DNA from: Arthrobacter sp. Y81
Lineage (GTDB): Bacteria > Actinomycetota > Actinomycetes > Actinomycetales > Micrococcaceae
Assembly: GCF_002929335.1 (NCBI RefSeq)
Contig: NZ_PJIL01000001.1
Span: 1-64,000 of the forward strand
Length of the DNA stretch: 64,000 nt
Direction: 5' to 3'
Shown here in pieces: positions 59,239 to 64,000 of the stretch; positions within the stretch are counted from its first letter, which is position 1, and every line of letters starts with the position of its first letter. The notes under the pieces were generated by a model that was given only the letters and a program-made list of their open reading frames with translations, ran no database searches and was not told the origin of the DNA. The position numbers were made by a program, and so were the translations under genes.

Positions 59239-60438
59239 CTACCGGAAGGCGCCGATGCCGGTGATGTGCTGGCCCAGGATCAGGGTGTGGACCTCGTCGG
59301 TGCCCTCGTAGGTGCGCACCGACTCGAGGTTGGCGGCGTGCCGCAGCGGCGAGTAGTCCAGGGTGATTCCGTTGCCGCCGAGGATGGAGCGAGCCTCCCT
59401 CGCGATGGCCAGCGCCTCACGGACGTTGTTCAGCTTGCCGAAGGAAATCTGCTCCGGCTGCAGGGTGCCGGCGTCCTTGAGCCGGCCAAGGTGAAGGGCG
59501 AGCATGGTGCCCTTCTGGATTTCCAGGAGCATGTTCACCAGCTTCTCCTGCGTGAGCTGGTACCCGGCGAGCGGCCTGCCGAACTGGAGCCGGTCCTGTG
59601 AGTACTTCAGGGCGGCTTCATAGGAATCGCGGGCTGCGCCCATGGCACCCCAGGCAATCCCGTACCGCGCCTCGTTGAGGCAGGTGAAGGGACCGCGCAG
59701 GCCGCGGGCACCCGGCAGCAGGGCCTCGGGTCCCAGCCGCACGCCGTCGAACACCACATCGCACTGGATCGAGGCGCGCATCGACAGTTTCCGGCCGATC
59801 GGCGTCGCGGTGACCCCGGGGGTGCCCGCCGGCACCAGGAAGCCGCGGACGCCGTCGTCGGTCATTGCCCACACCACCATCACCCCTGCCACGGATGCGA
59901 GCCCGATCCAGCGTTTGGCGCCGGCCAGGACCCAGCCGGCGCCATCCCCGGACCCGTCGCGGCGGGCCACAGTGGTCATCGAGGACGGATCGGATCCCGC
60001 GGTGGGTTCGGTCAGGGCAAAGCAGCCGATCACCTCTCCGGCGGCCATGCGGGGGAGCCACTCCTGCTTCTGGTCCTCGGACCCCCACCGGTGGATGGCG
60101 GTCATGGCCAGGGATCCCTGGACCGAGACGAACGTGCGGATCCCGGAGTCCCCGGCTTCCAGTTCCATCGCGGCGAGGCCGTACTCGACGGCGGAGCGGC
60201 CCGGGCAGCCGTAGCCCTCCAGGTGCATGCCGAGGACGCCCAGCTCGCCGAGTTCGGGGGCCAGATCGAGCGGAAAGACGGCGTCGTCGTACCAGCGGGC
60301 GATATCCGGCTTGATCCGTTGCTCCGTGAAATCACGGATCCGCTCCCGGACCGCCAGCTCCCCGGGGGTCAGCAGGGCATCAAGGGCCAGGACGTCGGAG
60401 GGGTCCGAAACAGCGGGAACGTCAGCAGCGTTGCTCAT
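59239..60438 (-). CDS. Acyl-CoA dehydrogenase, glutaryl-CoA dehydrogenase-like
   Basis: This 399-residue flavoenzyme has CFALTEPTAGSDPSSMTT at the FAD site, RLQFGRPLAGYQLTQEKL, and the late TYEGTDEVHTLILGQHITG with the catalytic-base glutamate region seen in glutaryl-CoA dehydrogenases (the usual THDVH is TDEVH here). Lysine or tryptophan breakdown would use it, but isovaleryl- or other acyl-CoA substrates are possible. ATG at 60438 begins MSNAADVPAV. It lies downstream of the APC permease on the same strand with a 22-base gap. Confidence 0.9.
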   Translation of the reverse strand: MSNAADVPAVSDPSDVLALDALLTPGELAVRERIRDFTEQRIKPDIARWYDDAVFPLDLAPELGELGVLGMHLEGYGCPGRSAVEYGLAAMELEAGDSGIRTFVSVQGSLAMTAIHRWGSEDQKQEWLPRMAAGEVIGCFALTEPTAGSDPSSMTTVARRDGSGDGAGWVLAGAKRWIGLASVAGVMVVWAMTDDGVRGFLVPAGTPGVTATPIGRKLSMRASIQCDVVFDGVRLGPEALLPGARGLRGPFTCLNEARYGIAWGAMGAARDSYEAALKYSQDRLQFGRPLAGYQLTQEKLVNMLLEIQKGTMLALHLGRLKDAGTLQPEQISFGKLNNVREALAIAREARSILGGNGITLDYSPLRHAANLESVRTYEGTDEVHTLILGQHITGIGAFR

Positions 60439-60460
60439 TGGAGCATCCTACGGGTTGCTC

Positions 60461-62017
60461 CTAGCGGTTGCTCGGCACCGGCCGCTGTGCCAGGAAGTAG
60501 CCGCGCGTGGCGGGGGCGAAGCGGCACACCACGGCCAGCACCACACCCAGCGCCAGCAGCACCACGCCGCTGACGAACGCACCGCCCACGCCGAGGATCT
60601 CCGTGTCCCCGTACGTCGGATCCCACATCTGCACGGCGGAAATGAAGAACGCGGCGGTCAGCATCAGCGCACCGAGCAGCGGCAGGATGCCCCGGAACCA
60701 GAGGTTGCGGGCTGACTCGCGCAGGGTGCCGCGGAAGAACCAGAAGCACGCGAAGCCGGTCAGGGCATAGTAGAACGCGATGAACAGGCTGATGGAGCTG
60801 ATGGAGTCGGAGAGCAGGTTCTGGCTCAGGAAGCTCATGGCCACGTAGTACACGACGGCGGCGGCACCCATCACCTGCGTGGAGAACCCCGGCGTCTGGT
60901 TGCGCTCGTGGACTTCCCCGAACTTGGCCGGAAGGGCGCCATGGACGCCCATGGACAGTGTGCCGCGGGCGGTGGGCAGGATGGTGGTCTGCGTCGAGGA
61001 CAGCACCGATGCAAGCACGGCCACCACGATCAGCCAGCCCCAGGGCCCCAGCACCACGTCCTTCATGGCCAGGAAGACGTCATCCTGGTTCTCGGCATTG
61101 CCCAGCCCGATCCCGTCCGTGCCCACGGTGGCATACATCATGACCAGCAGCGCCACGGACACGTAGATCGCCACGAGCACGAAGGCGGAGATGACGGCGC
61201 CGCGGCCGGGGGTCTTGGCGGGGTTCTCGGTTTCCTCATTCACGGCCAGGCAGGTGTCCCAGCCCCAGTAGATGAAGAGCGCCAGCAGTACACCGTGCAC
61301 CACCGCGCCCGGATCGGCGAAGGCGCCGGCCGGGTTGAACCATTCGATGTCGAAGGCCTGGCCCTCGGGTGCACCGCCCGTGATCCGGAAAATGATCGCC
61401 AGCGCGAATATGCCCAGCGAGACATACTGCACGTAGGTCAGGACCCGCTGGACGTGCTCACCCAGCCGGATGCCGCGGTAGTTCACCAGGGTCATGAAGA
61501 TGATGAACACCACGCCGGTGGACGTCACCACCAGGTCGTTCTCCGCCAGCGACCCGTCGCCGATCAGCAGCCACAGATACTGCCCGGCCACCTGTGCCAG
61601 GTTGGCGAGGACCACAATGCCGGCCAGGGCAACGCCCCAGCCGCCCAGCCAGCCCGCCCACGGACCGAACGCCCGGCGGGCCCAAATGAAGGTGGTGCCG
61701 CAGTCCGGCATGGCGCTGTTCAGTTCCCGGAAGGCGTAGGCGATGAAGAGGACCGGCACAAACCCCAGGAGCAGGATTAGCGGAGTGTAGTTGCCGTTGA
61801 CCGCGACAATCAGGCCCAGCGTGGCCGCCAGCGAATAGACGGGTGCGGTGGAGGCCAGCCCCAGCATGACGGAGTCGCCCAGGTCCAGGATGCCGGCGCG
61901 CAGCCCCTTGGACGGAACTACCGGTCCCGGGCCGCCGGAGTTGCCCCCGGAGTTGCCGCCGGAGCTTCCCGATGTTCCCTCCGGGGGGCCTCCCGCCATC
62001 GAAGTCCCTGCGGTCAT
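60461..62017 (-). CDS. APC family amino-acid/polyamine permease
   Basis: This 518-residue protein has twelve helices. The N-terminal 40 residues are Gly/Ser/Pro-rich (with GGNSGGNSGGPGP). GILDLGDSVMLGLASTAPVY, then DCGTTFIWARRAFGPWAGWL and WGWDTCLAVNEETENPAKTP, match the APC superfamily. It overlaps the glutathionylspermidine-synthase-like gene by four bases, so the substrate may be a polyamine or amino acid used by that ligase. Confidence 0.9.
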   Translation of the reverse strand: MTAGTSMAGGPPEGTSGSSGGNSGGNSGGPGPVVPSKGLRAGILDLGDSVMLGLASTAPVYSLAATLGLIVAVNGNYTPLILLLGFVPVLFIAYAFRELNSAMPDCGTTFIWARRAFGPWAGWLGGWGVALAGIVVLANLAQVAGQYLWLLIGDGSLAENDLVVTSTGVVFIIFMTLVNYRGIRLGEHVQRVLTYVQYVSLGIFALAIIFRITGGAPEGQAFDIEWFNPAGAFADPGAVVHGVLLALFIYWGWDTCLAVNEETENPAKTPGRGAVISAFVLVAIYVSVALLVMMYATVGTDGIGLGNAENQDDVFLAMKDVVLGPWGWLIVVAVLASVLSSTQTTILPTARGTLSMGVHGALPAKFGEVHERNQTPGFSTQVMGAAAVVYYVAMSFLSQNLLSDSISSISLFIAFYYALTGFACFWFFRGTLRESARNLWFRGILPLLGALMLTAAFFISAVQMWDPTYGDTEILGVGGAFVSGVVLLALGVVLAVVCRFAPATRGYFLAQRPVPSNR

Positions 62018-63234
62018 AGTGCGATACCTGCTTTGCTGGAGGAGGCCGAGGCGGCCTGGACTGAAAGAGGGGCCGGGGCGTCGATGGTGTTGGGAACGAA
62101 CCGGCAGAAGTAATCGGTGATGGGTCCGTCGGACTCGCGGATGCCGCAGCCCACGGACTCGCCATCAACCACCCACAGGCCCAGCACGGGATGGTTCCCG
62201 TCGAAATCGGGCAGGGAATGGAACTGCTGGTAGCACCAGCCTTCGCGCCCGTAGCCGCCCGGCTGCTCCATGTTGATGCCGGCAGCGTGGATCTTGATGT
62301 TGTCCCCTTCGCGGCCGTGCAGCGGCTTGGCGACCCATTCCTTGAGGGGCCCGGGATCGTTCAGGTACGCCGGGAGGAGGTTCGGGTGGTCCGGGTAGAG
62401 GTGCCACAGGGCCGCCAGCAGCGCCTTGTTGGACAGGAGCATCTTCCAGGCCGGCTCCACCCATCGCGGATTGTGGGCACGCTGCAGCAGGCGCTGGCCG
62501 AAAGGCTCCTTCATCATCAGTTCCCACGGATACAGCTTGAAAATGGTGCTGATCATGAAGTTGTCCAGGTCCACAAAGCGGTTCAGGTTGGGGTCCCAGC
62601 CGATGTCGGACATGTTGATGCCGATGGTGGTCCAGCCGCCCTGGCCTGCGACGTCGCGCATGTACGCGGCGGTCATCCAGTCCTCGCCGGACTGCTCCGC
62701 CTCCGAGTGCGCAATGTGCAGGGTGCTCATGCCGGTGCGGTACTGCAGCTTCTTCCACTGCCGGATGAGGGCTTCATGGATGCCGTTCCACTGGTCCTTC
62801 TCCGGGAACACATCCTGCAGCCAGAACCACTGCGCCACGGAAGCCTCGATCAGGCCCGTGGGGGTGTCCGCGTTGTACTCGAGCATCTTGGCCGGGCCGC
62901 CCCGGCCGTCGTACACGAAGTCGAAGCGGCCGTAGATGTCCATATCCGCGGCCTGCAGCGATTCGGCAGCCAGTTCCAGCGCCTGCGGGCCGATTCCGAT
63001 GTTGCCCATGGCCCCGGTGGCGAGGTACTTGGCCGCCTCAAGGCACATCAGGTGCATGTCCTCAGCGGTTTTCTCGAGGGTTTCCACCTCGTCCATGGTG
63101 AATTCGTAGTACGCCGATTCGTTCCAGTACTCGATCTTCTTGCCGTCCGGCATGGTGGTGGTGGAAAAGACCAGCCCCTGTTCCTCGATCTTTTGCTTCC
63201 AGTCGGGCCTGGGCGTCGCCTGCAGTCTCTTCAC
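62014..63234 (-). CDS. Glutathionylspermidine synthase-like ATP-grasp ligase (YgiC family)
   Basis: This 406-residue protein resembles E. coli YgiC/YjfC, the ligase half of glutathionylspermidine synthetase. It has MKRLQATPRPDWKQKIEEQG, FDFVYDGRGGPAKMLEYNAD, TPTGLIEASVAQWFWLQDVF, YPWELMMKEPFGQRLLQ and VAKPLHGREGDNIKIHA, the last two being ATP-grasp elements. It lacks the amidase domain. It joins a peptide or acid to an amine using ATP; the true substrates of YgiC proteins are not established. It lies between a YgiB-like gene and the permease, in one operon. Confidence 0.9.
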   Translation of the reverse strand: MKRLQATPRPDWKQKIEEQGLVFSTTTMPDGKKIEYWNESAYYEFTMDEVETLEKTAEDMHLMCLEAAKYLATGAMGNIGIGPQALELAAESLQAADMDIYGRFDFVYDGRGGPAKMLEYNADTPTGLIEASVAQWFWLQDVFPEKDQWNGIHEALIRQWKKLQYRTGMSTLHIAHSEAEQSGEDWMTAAYMRDVAGQGGWTTIGINMSDIGWDPNLNRFVDLDNFMISTIFKLYPWELMMKEPFGQRLLQRAHNPRWVEPAWKMLLSNKALLAALWHLYPDHPNLLPAYLNDPGPLKEWVAKPLHGREGDNIKIHAAGINMEQPGGYGREGWCYQQFHSLPDFDGNHPVLGLWVVDGESVGCGIRESDGPITDYFCRFVPNTIDAPAPLSVQAASASSSKAGIAL

Positions 63235-63236
63235 GC

Positions 63237-64000
63237 CTAGCCTCCCGTGCTTCCGCCCTTGGAGCTGCTGCCAAAGCCGCCCCTGCTGACCGTTCCGCCC
63301 TTGGTGCTGTATCCCTTGGACGTTTTGGCCCCCTGCGGCACGGTCTTGGTGAAACCGGTGTACTGCGAGCGGTTCTGCCCGACAGCCGGGACGCTGGCGC
63401 CGCGCGAGTAGAAGTACCAGGCGTAGATGGCCGAGCTCCGTCCGGCGCTGCTGCTGTTGTCACACTGGGCGTCATCCACGCGCTCGCCGGTTTCATCGTT
63501 GAAACAGACCTGCGCGTAGTCGGCCTCCGCTTCGTTGCTGGCCACGATGGCGGTGATGGTGCCCGCCAGCAGGGCAGTAACGCCGAGGCCGACGACGACG
63601 GTACGGCGTTGCGAGCGCTTCTTGCGTGCCGCCGCTTCCCGTTCGCGTTCGCGCTCGAAGGGGTCGATCACGGGTCCGGGTCCGCTTCCGGGCGCCGGAG
63701 CCGGGCCTTGACCAGGCCCGACAGTCGCACCCTTCTGCCGGCGTCCTGCCTTTCTTCCTGTTTCGGGCTGGGCGCCTGCCGCTGCCGAATCGCCGAGCAG
63801 GTCCGGGCGGAGATCGGGTTTGGGGACCTGCCAGGGCGGCAGTTGGCCGCTGGCGGGATCGTGGGGCTGCGGCGTGAAATCTTCGGGCGAAGTCATCCAG
63901 CCGGGTCCCGAAGCCCCGGGCACGCCGGGCGCCGCTGACTCGCCGTCCGGTCCCTGCGGTCCGGAACGGTTGTTCTTCGGATCCTTCTTCGGATCCTTCG
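63237..64000 (-). CDS. YgiB/DUF1190-like membrane-anchored protein (5' end open at window edge)
   Basis: The frame stays open to the window end, so the start is unknown; ATG at 63896 or GTG at 63923 are internal candidates. The N-terminal part is Pro/Gly/Lys-rich (with KDPKKDPKN and GPQGPDGE). A charged helix (FEREREREAAARKKRSQRR) precedes one membrane helix (VVVGLGVTALLAGTITAIVA). The outer part has CFNDETGERVDDAQCDN, a Cys pair, and ends in Gly/Ser/Lys-rich RGGFGSSSKGG. That order (helix, Cys-rich segment, RGGFG tail) resembles E. coli YgiB, whose gene also precedes ygiC. Two bases separate it from the ligase gene. Confidence 0.7.
   Translation of the reverse strand, partial: KDPKKDPKNNRSGPQGPDGESAAPGVPGASGPGWMTSPEDFTPQPHDPASGQLPPWQVPKPDLRPDLLGDSAAAGAQPETGRKAGRRQKGATVGPGQGPAPAPGSGPGPVIDPFEREREREAAARKKRSQRRTVVVGLGVTALLAGTITAIVASNEAEADYAQVCFNDETGERVDDAQCDNSSSAGRSSAIYAWYFYSRGASVPAVGQNRSQYTGFTKTVPQGAKTSKGYSTKGGTVSRGGFGSSSKGGSTGG

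Noticed and set aside
60958..61780. Plus-strand frames opposite the APC permease that are rich in His and Gln
   Set aside because: Antisense shadows of the permease with no domain.

Overview
The window looks like ordinary chromosome of a high-GC actinomycete, most likely a soil Micrococcaceae member (Arthrobacter/Pseudarthrobacter-like). That is an inference from the strong GC bias at third codon positions, frequent GTG starts, ATGA-coupled operons, a tRNA without an encoded CCA end, and the gene set (PucR, GAF and IclR-type control of catabolic genes, HtpX, YajQ, Fur-catalase). I see no rRNA, prophage, insertion sequence, CRISPR array or plasmid function. About 62 protein genes and one tRNA can be supported.

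Layout. 1-6552: the end of a sulfonate/nitrate/taurine-type ABC importer, two small proteins, a fused siroheme synthase (CobA) and a ferredoxin-NADP reductase, a set that fits sulfur and nitrite assimilation. 6670-12383 (mostly minus): an SRPBCC protein, a small protein, an AI-2E-type permease, a GntR-MFS operon and a PucR regulator. 12551-16569: a GABA/putrescine module (aldehyde dehydrogenase, GabT) followed by a universal stress protein. 16660-25105: RarD, topoisomerase IB, a second FprA paralogue, then a GAF regulator with an aldehyde dehydrogenase-alcohol dehydrogenase-DUF779 operon. 25315-31229: an APC permease, a TetR regulator and a four-gene ABC importer. 31271-41611: DUF2461, a Fur-catalase operon, an MFS exporter, HtpX, YajQ, tRNA-Tyr, a secreted LysM protein, a potassium-channel-like protein and a thioesterase. 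41675-50794: two ABC exporters, a TetR regulator, thioredoxin, an acyl-CoA synthetase and an AlkA-type glycosylase. 50899-59157: transsulfuration genes (cystathionine beta-synthase and MetB), two GT87-like membrane proteins separated by an HxlR-MFS pair, and an SDR. 59239-64000 (minus): an acyl-CoA dehydrogenase and a YgiB/YgiC-like operon with an amino-acid permease.

The most unusual material is non-coding or architectural. There are several families of long, near-perfect intergenic palindromes of fixed length, often between convergent genes. A 68-base element flanks one SRPBCC gene as direct copies. A (CCCCGG)7 hexanucleotide array encodes a Gly-Ala tail on a TetR regulator. A secreted LysM protein ends in what looks like a sortase-like fold lacking the usual arginine. 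The YgiB-YgiC-permease operon is the best candidate for an under-described system. Many operator-like palindromes sit next to their probable regulators. All functional assignments rest on motif recognition by eye; no database search was run.
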